A DNA stretch of 26,149 bases, from NCBI GenBank assembly GCA_030539135.1, contig JAUNSQ010000001.1:1-26149 (forward strand), in the 5' to 3' direction. The notes beneath the pieces are model-generated. The model was given only the letters and a program-made list of their open reading frames with translations, was not told the origin of the DNA and did not search any database. This stretch comes from Synergistaceae bacterium (GTDB lineage: Bacteria; Synergistota; Synergistia; Synergistales; Synergistaceae). This document shows positions 7,980-15,647 of the stretch, piece by piece; position 1 is the first letter of the stretch; every line of letters starts with the position of its first letter. The position numbers were made by a program, and so were the translations under genes.

Positions 7980-8891
7980 TTATATCTCTTCGCCCTGCCT
8001 CTTGAAGCGCGCGGCTTTGTTGGCTATCTTGTTCTGCGCCATACGCCCGTTAGCGAGGCTCAGCAGCTTGTCCATAGAATGGGTGTTGTCGGGGTTCACC
8101 TTCACGATGCCAAAGCTGAATGACCTGCGGTAATCATGATTTGAGCCCCCGTCGCTAACGCGCATGACTTTCGTCCTCAGAGCGCCAAGCGCCGCGTCGA
8201 GCTCGGCGCGCGTCGTGTCCTCAGCAAAGGCGAGGAACTCGTCGCCGCTCGTTCGACAGAGGACGGGGCAGCTTTCCAGTTCCTTCAGCGCCCCCGCTAT
8301 CTCAATGATATATTTATCGCCGACCTCGTGCCCAAGGATATCGTTTACAAGCTTTACATTATCTATATCGACATTGACGACGAAGAACTCTTTCTTCGCG
8401 TCCATCCAGCCCTGCATGACCATCATGGCGTAGTTGCGGTTATAAAGCCCCGTGAGCGGGTCGTGGAACGCGAACTCGCGCAGATCGTTCGCCCTTTTGT
8501 CCATGGCCTCTTTGCGCTCTTTCAGCTGTTCGACCATCGTGTTGAACGCGTCGGCGAACTCGCCCATAAAGTCCAGGCTCTGGCCATAGTCGCCCTTGGT
8601 TATCTGCTGTGTCTGCCATGTGAGATGTTTGAAGAAATTTTGGATAGTTTTCAGCGGGCCAGCGATAATATTCTCCGAGGGCGGCGACTGCGCGTCAAAT
8701 TCGCCCTTGGCAAGCGCCAGCGCAAACCGTTTATTTTCGCCGAGACACTTCGCCAAAAATTGCAGCCCTTCGCCAAATTCACGAAACTCGGGCGGCAAAA
8801 GCTCCAAGTCGATATGAACGTCATCAGGCGAATAGATCGCCTGACGCAGATATTCAAACAACAGCTTGGCTGTGTCAGAGTCGCTGCTCAC
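7980..8891 (-). CDS. Soluble diguanylate cyclase (GGDEF domain)
   Basis: A 303-residue cytoplasmic protein without membrane segments. Residues 85-128 form a HAMP-like stretch (TWQTQQITKGDY... DFMGEFADAFNTMV) that links an N-terminal helical region to the cyclase domain (about 135-300). The cyclase shows DPLTGLYNR (144-152), the metal-site VDIDNVK (D175) and SGDEF (215-219). The first Gly of the signature is Ser, a substitution compatible with activity in other cyclases. The RxxD inhibitory site normally just upstream is absent, so product inhibition through it is not expected. It should make cyclic di-GMP from GTP. The GTG start follows the V4R gene by 4 nt, so the two are one operon and the V4R protein is the probable input partner. 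Confidence 0.9.
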   Translation of the reverse strand: MSSDSDTAKLLFEYLRQAIYSPDDVHIDLELLPPEFREFGEGLQFLAKCLGENKRFALALAKGEFDAQSPPSENIIAGPLKTIQNFFKHLTWQTQQITKGDYGQSLDFMGEFADAFNTMVEQLKERKEAMDKRANDLREFAFHDPLTGLYNRNYAMMVMQGWMDAKKEFFVVNVDIDNVKLVNDILGHEVGDKYIIEIAGALKELESCPVLCRTSGDEFLAFAEDTTRAELDAALGALRTKVMRVSDGGSNHDYRRSFSFGIVKVNPDNTHSMDKLLSLANGRMAQNKIANKAARFKRQGEEI

Positions 8892-8895
8892 TGTC

Positions 8896-9447
8896 TTACT
8901 CCGCGGTTTCAGGAGACATCACGGTCCCACGGAAGCGGCATACTCTATCGCCGCTCGCCCAGCAGTCTATCTCCCTTACTTTGTAGTCTTTGCGCGTGTA
9001 CGCCTTCAATATTCCGGAGAGAAGCCCCTCGTCGTAATTGCAGACAACCTCGTTCGTCACTGGCAGTCCGCTGCAGTCGAGGTCCTCCGACACCGTGAGA
9101 ATAAGGTCGCCCGTCTCCTCGTCAAAATGCTCTATGCGCAGGATACCGATGCGAAGGTCTTTTAAAACTTTCTGGAGCGCCGCGAAAAAGCCGTCGATAT
9201 CTAGGGAGAGGTCAAGTACGTTGGCAGCGAACTCGAAGCCGGCGAGGAAGCCTGCCTTCCTAAAGAGTTCGTCCGCCCGATCCTTGCCATACTCGTCGAC
9301 AAGCACGTTTAACATGCTGTACTCAAGAAGCCGATATACGACGACCGGCATATCCTCGCCGAGTTCCGCGCGTCCCGCCTTTATGTCCCCGAGCTTGCTC
9401 CATTTGAAAAAGCTGTGCGAGGCGTCCCTGTTGAAAACGTTGGACAT
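8896..9447 (-). CDS. V4R-domain sensor protein
   Basis: A 183-residue soluble protein. The C-terminal half (about 75-172) matches the V4R (4-vinyl reductase-like) small-molecule-binding domain: a beta-rich stretch, then C125, C136, C162 and C170 in the spacing DCSGLP, VVCNYDEGL, EIDCWASGDRVCRF. In the family these cysteines sit at the ligand or metal site. The N-terminal part (FFKWSKLGDIKAGRAELG...) is helical and probably dimerises. The start has AAGGAGG with 8 nt spacing. A good sigma-70-type promoter lies just upstream, and the gene is followed 4 nt later by the diguanylate cyclase. The pairing suggests a ligand or redox sensor controlling cyclic di-GMP synthesis in trans; the ligand is unknown. 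Confidence 0.85.
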   Translation of the reverse strand: MSNVFNRDASHSFFKWSKLGDIKAGRAELGEDMPVVVYRLLEYSMLNVLVDEYGKDRADELFRKAGFLAGFEFAANVLDLSLDIDGFFAALQKVLKDLRIGILRIEHFDEETGDLILTVSEDLDCSGLPVTNEVVCNYDEGLLSGILKAYTRKDYKVREIDCWASGDRVCRFRGTVMSPETAE

Positions 9448-9481
9448 GCTGAGACCTCCTTCAGTTATATAATGTTTAAAT

Positions 9482-9511
9482 ATTATAACTAAATGTTGGC
9501 GATAATATCAA
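9482..9511 (-). promoter_or_regulatory. Promoter of the V4R-GGDEF operon
   Basis: On the minus strand TTGATA (9511-9506), an 18-nt spacer, then TATAAT (9487-9482), about 35 nt before the V4R start codon. Five of six and six of six matches make this one of the better promoters in the window. Confidence 0.65.
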
Positions 9512-9514
9512 GGC

Positions 9515-10183
9515 TCAGTCCGATATATCGGCGATATTGGCCCCGTATTCGCGCATAGCTTTCGCGCTCCAAGCGAGCAGACGCCCTTCGGCGGCCTCGA
9601 ATGTCTCTCCCTCCGGCGGCAGAAGCAGCTCCTTTTCGCCGACGGCGACCAGCTCCACGAGTTCCGATCTCCTGCGGACAAACTTACCTGTCTCGCAAAA
9701 ATATTTTGCGCGGAGCGTGAAGAACGCGGCCTTATATATGGCGGACAAGACCTCCGAGCTCTTCTCGTGGAGGAAGTTATGACAGCAGGCGTGATATATA
9801 TCGCACGCCCCGGTCAGCACTGCGCGTTTCGCGTCAAGGCGCGTGATCTTAGCAGAAAACGGCGACAGGCTGCCGACAAGCGGCTGTGTGTCGTAACAGA
9901 GGTGAAACAGATCCGACCTCTCCCAACATTCAAGCTCTTCCCGACCACAGATAAATCCGCAGACCATATCGCGGCGCGGCAGACCCGATATAAACGCGTC
10001 ATAAGTTTTCAAGTCGTCCGTCGAAACCTTATCGAGCACGACGACGACATCTATGTCGCTCGTCTCCGAGGCCTCGCCCCTTCCGCGGCTGCCTTGTATA
10101 CCCGCAAATACGAGCCTGTCTCCGAAGACTTCGCCAAGCCCCTTCGTAAAATTTTTCAGCCATTCGTCGATATCAAACGCCAT
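9515..10183 (-). CDS. Nucleotidyltransferase-domain protein
   Basis: A 222-residue protein of the polymerase-beta nucleotidyltransferase superfamily. Residues 25-50 hold the signature: G31-S32, then D43 and D45 in TSDIDVVVV (GS-x10-DxD), the metal- and NTP-binding motif of MNT and aminoglycoside nucleotidyltransferases. The rest is mostly helical (about 110-222), which fits a HEPN-like or kanamycin-nucleotidyltransferase-type C-terminal domain, but I cannot separate these. No toxin or antitoxin partner is adjacent. The start has GGAGG 9-10 nt upstream, and a TATAAT (10235-10230) without a clear -35 precedes it. It diverges from the CapA gene. The modified substrate is unknown. Confidence 0.8.
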   Translation of the reverse strand: MAFDIDEWLKNFTKGLGEVFGDRLVFAGIQGSRGRGEASETSDIDVVVVLDKVSTDDLKTYDAFISGLPRRDMVCGFICGREELECWERSDLFHLCYDTQPLVGSLSPFSAKITRLDAKRAVLTGACDIYHACCHNFLHEKSSEVLSAIYKAAFFTLRAKYFCETGKFVRRRSELVELVAVGEKELLLPPEGETFEAAEGRLLAWSAKAMREYGANIADISD

Positions 10184-10294
10184 TTGATATATCCTCCATA
10201 ATAATTATCCAAACAAAATCCTCACGGCAATTATAATTCATTAAGATAAACAGAGAAACGCAGCCCATACTCTAAACAAATTTGCGGGCTTAAA

Positions 10295-10321
10295 TTGACA
10301 AACTTACTGCATGTTTATAAG
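10295..10321 (+). promoter_or_regulatory. Promoter of the exported-protein operon
   Basis: A perfect TTGACA (10295-10300) is followed after 15 nt by TATAAG (10316-10321). The spacer is short; TAAGAT at 17 nt is the alternative -10. The promoter lies just upstream of the ribosome binding site at 10351, which argues that the CapA gene starts at 10367 and not earlier. Confidence 0.5.
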
Positions 10322-10366
10322 ATGAAACTGCTGTTAAAGATAATACCGCCGGAGGTAGAGCGTGGA

Positions 10367-11545
10367 ATGAAGACATGGAGATTTGCGAAGCTCGCTGTCG
10401 TTTGCGTCCTGTCGGCGTGCGCCGTGTCCTGCATAAGTCCTCACAGGGCGTGCATGGCCGCTTTGCCCGCCGCAGCCTTCCGAGATACAAAGATCAAGAT
10501 AGCTTTCACGGGCGACCTCATGGCCCACCAGCAGCAGCTCGACCGAGCGGAGACGAACGGCGTCTGGGATTTCACGCCCTCGTTCGAGGCCGTCAGGGGC
10601 ATACTGTCCGCAGCGGACTTTGCCGTCGGCAATCTCGAGACCACGCTCGCGGGCGGCGGCTACGCGGGCTATCCATGTTTCAGCACGCCGGATTCTTACG
10701 CGGAGGCGCTGAAAGGCGCGGGGTTCGACCTGCTCACCACTTCAAACAACCATTGTCTCGACACCGGGTTCGACGGTCTCGCGCGCACGGTCAAAGTCCT
10801 GCGCGGCATGGGCTTCCGCACCATCGGCACGTCTGAGAAAAAAAATGAGAGCGGCAAGCCGCTGCTCTGCGATATAAACGGCGTAAGGGCCGTCTTCGTC
10901 GCGTGGACCTACGGCACGAACGGGATACAGCCTCCATACGGAAAAGAGTGGGCCGTTTCGTATCTGAGCGAGGAGGCTGTAAGCCGCGACCTCGCCGCCG
11001 CGCGTTCCTTGTCGCCAGACATTATAATCGCGCTGCCGCACTTCGGCGACGAATACAAACTCGCCCCGCCTGAGAATGTCAGGCGCGACGTTGCGCTGAT
11101 GCTGGACTGCGGAGCCGACGCGGTAGTCGCCGGGCATCCGCATGTGCTCCAAAAATTTGAGTTCGTAAAGAAAAGCGACGAGTCAGGCTCAAAAAGGGAC
11201 GCCTTCGTAGCGTGGTCGATGGGCAACTTTATCTCCTTCCAGCGAACGAAGCCTCGCGACGTTGGGGCGATACTGGAGCTTGAGATAGAAAAAAATCCCA
11301 GCGGAACGTTTATTACGTCCGCGCGTGTCATACCTACGTGGGTGCAGGTCCGCACGTCGGACGGAGCGGCCGCCACGCGCGCGCTGCCTTTCGCATCCGC
11401 GCTTGGGGAACCGACGAGATGGAAGATGAGGCTCGGCGATATATACAAGGTCAACGAGGCGCGGCAAGGCGTCGTCAAGGACGTTCTCGGCCTTGATACA
11501 GCGCCCGACGCGAAGACGCTTAGTTTTAAGATCACTAAAAAATAG
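10367..11545 (+). CDS. CapA-family (poly-gamma-glutamate synthesis type) lipoprotein
   Basis: A 392-residue exported protein of the CapA/PgsA family, which has a calcineurin-like metallophosphatase fold and is associated with poly-gamma-glutamate capsule synthesis. Starting at the ATG at 10367 (GGAGGT at 10351-10356), the N-terminus MKTWRFAK plus a short hydrophobic stretch ends in LSAC, a good lipobox with C18 as the lipidated residue. Family motifs are all visible: FTGDLM (D50), VGNLET (88-92), SNNH (126-129), LPHFGDE (H225) and AGHPHV (255-260). It is the first gene of a three-gene run, 23 nt before the DUF3160 gene. No capsule ligase genes (capB/capC) are near, so a poly-glutamate role is not implied by context. 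Confidence 0.88.
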   Translation: MKTWRFAKLAVVCVLSACAVSCISPHRACMAALPAAAFRDTKIKIAFTGDLMAHQQQLDRAETNGVWDFTPSFEAVRGILSAADFAVGNLETTLAGGGYAGYPCFSTPDSYAEALKGAGFDLLTTSNNHCLDTGFDGLARTVKVLRGMGFRTIGTSEKKNESGKPLLCDINGVRAVFVAWTYGTNGIQPPYGKEWAVSYLSEEAVSRDLAAARSLSPDIIIALPHFGDEYKLAPPENVRRDVALMLDCGADAVVAGHPHVLQKFEFVKKSDESGSKRDAFVAWSMGNFISFQRTKPRDVGAILELEIEKNPSGTFITSARVIPTWVQVRTSDGAAATRALPFASALGEPTRWKMRLGDIYKVNEARQGVVKDVLGLDTAPDAKTLSFKITKK

Positions 11546-11568
11546 ATGTATTTGGAGGCGTAATTACG

Positions 11569-14154
11569 ATGAAAACGACAATGAAACGGCTTTGGCTTCT
11601 CGCGACGCTCTGCGTGCTGACGGCGGCTCCGCTCTGCGGCGGCGCGTTCGCTGCCGAAGCTCGGCGCTATATGGTGGTGAGCGACATCGCGGCGATAACG
11701 AAGTCCCCCAACGCACGCTACAAGGTCGAGCAGGGTTTTATCGCCGAAGCCCCCGGGATAAACGGGGCCGTTATCTACGGCAACATCGTAACGGTGACAA
11801 AGACCGACGCGAGCGGCAAATACGGCTATGTCAGTTTCTTAGGCGCTAACGGATGGGTGAAGATGTCGGCCCTTCAGAAGATGCCAGGGTATCAATCGTT
11901 CAAGCCCGAGCCGTTCCGCTTTGCCGCAGATAAGATAGAGCTGTTTCTGACGCCCGGCGCGCATCCTCTGAACAAATACGCGCCAAAGGGCGCTCCTTTT
12001 GACCTCTACGCCGGTGAGGTGACTGACGGCGTAGGGACATACAAGGACAAGAACGGCGTCGAGTGGACGCTGCTGCGGTTCGGAAGCGTTGGAGGCGATG
12101 TTCCGCGCCACGCGTGGACAAAGTCGTCAAACGTCCTCCGTCTGTCCGGGTACAAACCGAACTTCACGAAGGTGGATCCGAGGATGATACCGCGCTCGCT
12201 TCGCAGTTTCGGGAAGGTTCCGGAAAAATTTCTGCCGTCCATCGAGAAGAACGGCTTTGCCGCGGACGCTTCTCCGATACTGCCGGAGTACATAAATGTC
12301 GACGATATGGCCGACGTCTACGGCGAAATGTATAACACGCCTAAGTTCATCACGTCCGACCTCTTTCTGCACGCCTTCCACCTCGTATTTTCTCACGGGC
12401 TGAAGAAGATGGAGACTTCCGTCTTCGCGCCCAAGCTGGAGAAGATGCTGCAGGGCTCCCTCGCGCGCCTCTCCGCTATGGAGAAAAATACAAACAATAA
12501 AACACTCGCGCCGACCTTCGCCTCGGCGAGAGACTTCCTCACAGTACCATACCTCCTGCTGAGACCGGACGCGAACATCCCTGCGTCAAAGGCCGCGAAG
12601 GACGAGGTCTCGCGCATCGTTAAGGCGGAGGGCGTGTCCGTCTCAGGGATATCGGGCAAGAAAGAGGACTATACATTCTACAAACCGCGCGGGCATTACA
12701 CGGCAAGCGAGGCTCTTTCACGCTACTTCCGTTCGGTGGCGTATCTGGGCGGCATGCCCGTGATACTGGCGGACAACGACCCTAGGGACACGAAACGCGC
12801 GAACGCGGCGCTGGCCACAGTGCTGTGCGAGGTATTTGCCGACAGCGATATGAGGAACCAATGGGACGCGATACGGGAACCGCTCGCCTATCTCGTCGGC
12901 GAGGCTGACGACGCGTCGATACGCGAGTTCGCGCCGGTCGTGAAGAAGGTCATCGGCGGCGACTTGAACAAGCTGGCCGACAAAGGGGCCCTCGACAGAT
13001 TATATAAGGAGTTCAAAATGGCCTCGCCTCAGCCGCGGATAATCGACCGCAAAGCGTCAAGGATAAACATGTCGCGAGCGGAACGTCTTGCCGAAACGGC
13101 GTCGTTCCGCCTTATGGGGCGCAGCTTCGTGCTGGACGCTTGGGCGTTCTCGCTTCTGACCTCCGACCCGGTGAGCACGCCTGATGCGCCGCGCAATCTG
13201 CCGTTAGCGGAGGATTTCATGGCTGTCCTAGGTTCAAAGACCGCTGACAAATATCTCGACGGAGAACGCAAAAAATTCTCCGCCTACGACGCGACGCTGA
13301 AACAGGTCAAAGCCGACGCGGACGGGTATTTCGGCGAGGGCAGCAAAAACGTCTACACGGACTGCCTCTCCGCGCTCAAGACATTGTTCGCGGAAAAGGG
13401 CTCAAAGCAGCTCTTCTTCAACTCTCCGCTGTGGGACGTGAAGAAGCTCGTCACCGCAATGGCGTCGTGGACGGAGCTCAAGCATGACACCGTGCTCTAC
13501 GCCAAACAGAGCGGCGCGGAGATGGGCGACGGGGAGGGCGGATACAGCGCCGAACCGTTCCGCGTCCCGAGACCGAAGGGGTATGTCGAGCCTACGCCGC
13601 GGACATTCGGCGCGATATGCGGCTCGCTGGACCGCATGAGAGAGCTCATCGTCAAATACAAGTTAGAAGCGAACGGCGACACCAGAGCTAAGATAGAAGC
13701 TCTGCGCGAATACACCGCCATCTGCCGTGATATCGCGGCGAAGGAAGTCGCGGACAAACCTCTGAACGACGACGATTACAAATATATCAACGACGTAGCT
13801 CTTTACATAAATGAGAATCTGCTGCTCGACGGATACGCCGACCCGACCGATAAGAAGACCGCGGACAGCCTGAAGATGGCTCTGGTCACAGATATAGCCA
13901 CAGATTTTATAGATAACCGCGTGCTGCAAGTAGCGACTGGAACGCCGAGGCGCATATTCGTATTTGTTGACGATAAACATGCAGGACCGCGCCTGACCGT
14001 GGGCTGCATGTACTCCTTCTATCAGTTCGCGCGGCCGTTGAGCGAAGGGCGCATGACCGACGAAGAGTGGAAGAAGAAAGTCTACGACAAGAACGCGCAG
14101 AGAGAACTGGAGCCGCTCATGCCCCAGTGGAGCAAACAGCTCTTTGTACGTTAA
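11569..14154 (+). CDS. Exported DUF3160 protein
   Basis: An 861-residue protein. The start at 11569 has GGAGG 10 nt upstream; a second ATG four codons later is possible. A signal peptide (about 1-29) ends at AFA-AEA. Residues 30-105 look like a small SH3-like beta domain (YMVVSD... YGYVSFLGANGWVKMSAL). The rest is a full DUF3160 domain, recognised by KFITSDLFLHAFHLVF, the phrase ASWTELKHDTVLYAKQS, PRPKGYVEPTP, the DDDYKYIND region, VADVATD-like VTDIATDFIDNRVLQVATG and a MTDEEW motif near the C-terminus. Function is unknown for the family. It acts outside the cytoplasm and sits between a CapA-like lipoprotein and an exported Memo protein, with the next gene overlapping its stop. Confidence 0.92.
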   Translation: MKTTMKRLWLLATLCVLTAAPLCGGAFAAEARRYMVVSDIAAITKSPNARYKVEQGFIAEAPGINGAVIYGNIVTVTKTDASGKYGYVSFLGANGWVKMSALQKMPGYQSFKPEPFRFAADKIELFLTPGAHPLNKYAPKGAPFDLYAGEVTDGVGTYKDKNGVEWTLLRFGSVGGDVPRHAWTKSSNVLRLSGYKPNFTKVDPRMIPRSLRSFGKVPEKFLPSIEKNGFAADASPILPEYINVDDMADVYGEMYNTPKFITSDLFLHAFHLVFSHGLKKMETSVFAPKLEKMLQGSLARLSAMEKNTNNKTLAPTFASARDFLTVPYLLLRPDANIPASKAAKDEVSRIVKAEGVSVSGISGKKEDYTFYKPRGHYTASEALSRYFRSVAYLGGMPVILADNDPRDTKRANAALATVLCEVFADSDMRNQWDAIREPLAYLVGEADDASIREFAPVVKKVIGGDLNKLADKGALDRLYKEFKMASPQPRIIDRKASRINMSRAERLAETASFRLMGRSFVLDAWAFSLLTSDPVSTPDAPRNLPLAEDFMAVLGSKTADKYLDGERKKFSAYDATLKQVKADADGYFGEGSKNVYTDCLSALKTLFAEKGSKQLFFNSPLWDVKKLVTAMASWTELKHDTVLYAKQSGAEMGDGEGGYSAEPFRVPRPKGYVEPTPRTFGAICGSLDRMRELIVKYKLEANGDTRAKIEALREYTAICRDIAAKEVADKPLNDDDYKYINDVALYINENLLLDGYADPTDKKTADSLKMALVTDIATDFIDNRVLQVATGTPRRIFVFVDDKHAGPRLTVGCMYSFYQFARPLSEGRMTDEEWKKKVYDKNAQRELEPLMPQWSKQLFVR

Positions 14155-15040
14155 CGATCTTATAGCGGACGCCGCTCAGAAGGGCGGCGTCCGTTCTCTA
14201 AAACACCTTCTCCTGTTCGCGGCAATGCTTGCTCTATTCGTACCGCCGCCGTTCGCGGCGGCCGCTGTGCGCGAGCCTTTGTCGCCCTTCACCGGCGGCG
14301 TCGCCGAATACGCGGCCCCCGCAAGCCGCGACGTTAAGCCCGTTCGCGGGGCCAGAGCAGGCGTCGCCTCTCATCACGGGCTGGCGTCGCGGGAGATAGC
14401 TGTATTTTATGAGAGTCTACGAGCCTCCGCAGGTGATGATATCAAACATGTTATTATAATTGGGCCGAACCATTTTCGCAGCGGGGGCGGAGCTATATCC
14501 GTCTGCCCCGCGGGCTGGGACGTTGGAGGCGTATCCCTCGCCGCGGACGGCCGCGCTCTGCGGCTCCTTACGAACGCGGGAGCTTCCGCGGAGACTATGC
14601 CGTTTCGGCTGGAACACTCTGTCGGCGTCCACGTTGACTTCGTCTCGCGATACTTTCCAAAGGCGACGGTCACGGCGATGATCGTTAAGAACTCTGCGGC
14701 GGAGCGCGAGCTCGCGAAGGTAGTCCCCATCCTGTCAAAACTGCTTGACGAGCGAACGCTCCTCATACTGAGCATGGACTTCTCCCACGGGAAACTCCCG
14801 TCGCTCGCGGACGCGGAAGACGATAAGAGCGTAAAAGCGATCGCTGGTTTTGACACGGCGGCGCTGCGCGGCCTGGACATCGATGCGGCGTCGGCCGCTT
14901 GTATATTTTTGAAGACCCTCGAAGGGCGCGGGATTACTCAGGCCACGACGCTCCTGCGCGCGAACTCGTCGGAGATAGCGGGGACTCCGAACAAGCCCTG
15001 CACCAGCTACGCCTTCATGTTGTTTTCCAACGGGCAATAA
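14144..15040 (+). CDS. amrB: Exported Memo-family protein (AmmeMemoRadiSam system protein B type)
   Basis: About 298 residues from a TTG at 14144 that overlaps the end of the DUF3160 gene by 11 nt, with GGAG at 14129-14132. The true start is uncertain because no better codon with a ribosome site follows. After VRSLKH comes a clear hydrophobic signal segment ending in PPPFAAAAV (about 20-41). The rest matches the Memo family: GVASHHGLAS (71-81), IIIGPNHF (104-111), EHSVGVHVDF (157-166), LSMDFSHG (209-216) and a C-terminal CTSYAFMLF. The family is related to extradiol dioxygenases, and human Memo binds copper. Usual members are cytoplasmic and linked to AMMECR1 and radical-SAM genes, none of which is here. 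The signal segment implies an extracytoplasmic role with the other two exported proteins. Confidence 0.85.
   Translation: MYVNDLIADAAQKGGVRSLKHLLLFAAMLALFVPPPFAAAAVREPLSPFTGGVAEYAAPASRDVKPVRGARAGVASHHGLASREIAVFYESLRASAGDDIKHVIIIGPNHFRSGGGAISVCPAGWDVGGVSLAADGRALRLLTNAGASAETMPFRLEHSVGVHVDFVSRYFPKATVTAMIVKNSAAERELAKVVPILSKLLDERTLLILSMDFSHGKLPSLADAEDDKSVKAIAGFDTAALRGLDIDAASAACIFLKTLEGRGITQATTLLRANSSEIAGTPNKPCTSYAFMLFSNGQ
14166..14193 (+). other. Intercistronic hairpin after the DUF3160 gene
   Basis: A perfect 10-bp GC-rich stem (14166-14175 with 14184-14193) with an 8-nt loop, starting 12 nt after the DUF3160 stop and followed by TTCTCT. The U-tract is poor, so it is more likely a partial terminator or mRNA-stabilising element than a strong stop. 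It also falls inside the first codons of the Memo reading frame. Confidence 0.55.
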
Positions 15041-15067
15041 AAAAGCAGGGCGCGGCAAGCGTCCTGC
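15039..15067 (-). terminator. Intrinsic terminator of the selenoprotein-HdeD operon
   Basis: On the minus strand a 9-bp stem (15067-15059 with 15053-15045, one wobble) and a 5-nt loop are followed by six T (15044-15039). It lies 27 nt after the HdeD stop. The T-run overlaps the stop codon of the converging Memo gene, and the same stem may also help end the plus-strand transcript. Confidence 0.8.
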
Positions 15068-15093
15068 GTAAGTAAATCAAAAATCGTCCGCTG

Positions 15094-15645
15094 TTATTGC
15101 TTCATAGCTTCGGAGCACCCGCGGCCAAGCGTGATGAACGCCACACCGCTGAATATCAAGTTGACGCCCAATATTACCCCAATGACAGACGCCCCCGTGA
15201 AAAAGTTCCTCCACATAAGGAAGAAGAGTATCACGTCGAGCAGGCCGGAGACGAGGATCCACACAGAGCCGCCTATCGCTCTCATGCGGAAGTATTCAAA
15301 CACCTTCGTGATCCCATACACCAAGAAGTAGCATGCGAGGAACATAGAGAGCGTGATAACGCCCGCTATCGGGTTCGCGAGGAATACGAAGCCCGAAAGG
15401 AACGACAGCGCCGCCATAAGTATCTGGGTCCAAGGCTTGTCTCCGTCCGCAAACCCTCTATATGCGCTCACGGCTTGGCAGAGCCCGACAGCCAGCAGCA
15501 AACATCCTATCACGGTCTCGACAGCGAACGAAGCCAGCATCGGCATGGCAAGCGACAGTACGCCTATGGCGAGCATCACGCCGCCGACCACATAGAAACG
15601 CTTTTTGCTCTTGGCGAGGTCTTCTTTGCTTACGTTAAACAACAT
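15094..15645 (-). CDS. HdeD-family (DUF308) membrane protein
   Basis: A 183-residue integral membrane protein with about six hydrophobic helices after the basic start MLFNVSKEDLAKSKKRFYVV. The pattern (GVMLAIGVLSLAMPMLA, VIGCLLLAVGL, FLSGFVFLANP, GITKVFEYFRMR, WILVSGLLDVILFFLMW, GVNLIFSGVAFI) is that of the HdeD/DUF308 family, first named for acid resistance in enteric bacteria; the molecular activity is unknown. The ATG at 15645 has GGAGGG 6-7 nt upstream, and that site lies within the last codons of the putative selenoprotein gene, only 2 nt away. The two are therefore one transcript and probably work together. Confidence 0.9.
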   Translation of the reverse strand: MLFNVSKEDLAKSKKRFYVVGGVMLAIGVLSLAMPMLASFAVETVIGCLLLAVGLCQAVSAYRGFADGDKPWTQILMAALSFLSGFVFLANPIAGVITLSMFLACYFLVYGITKVFEYFRMRAIGGSVWILVSGLLDVILFFLMWRNFFTGASVIGVILGVNLIFSGVAFITLGRGCSEAMKQ

Positions 15646-15647
15646 CT

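Noticed and set aside
9478..9517. TGA stop of the nucleotidyltransferase gene as another selenocysteine codon
   Set aside because: The following frame is short, AT-rich and covered by the V4R promoter, and there is no suitable hairpin after it.
10295..10366. TTG start at 10295 for the CapA gene
   Set aside because: It coincides with the -35 box and lacks a ribosome site; the ATG at 10367 has GGAGGT and begins a lipoprotein signal.
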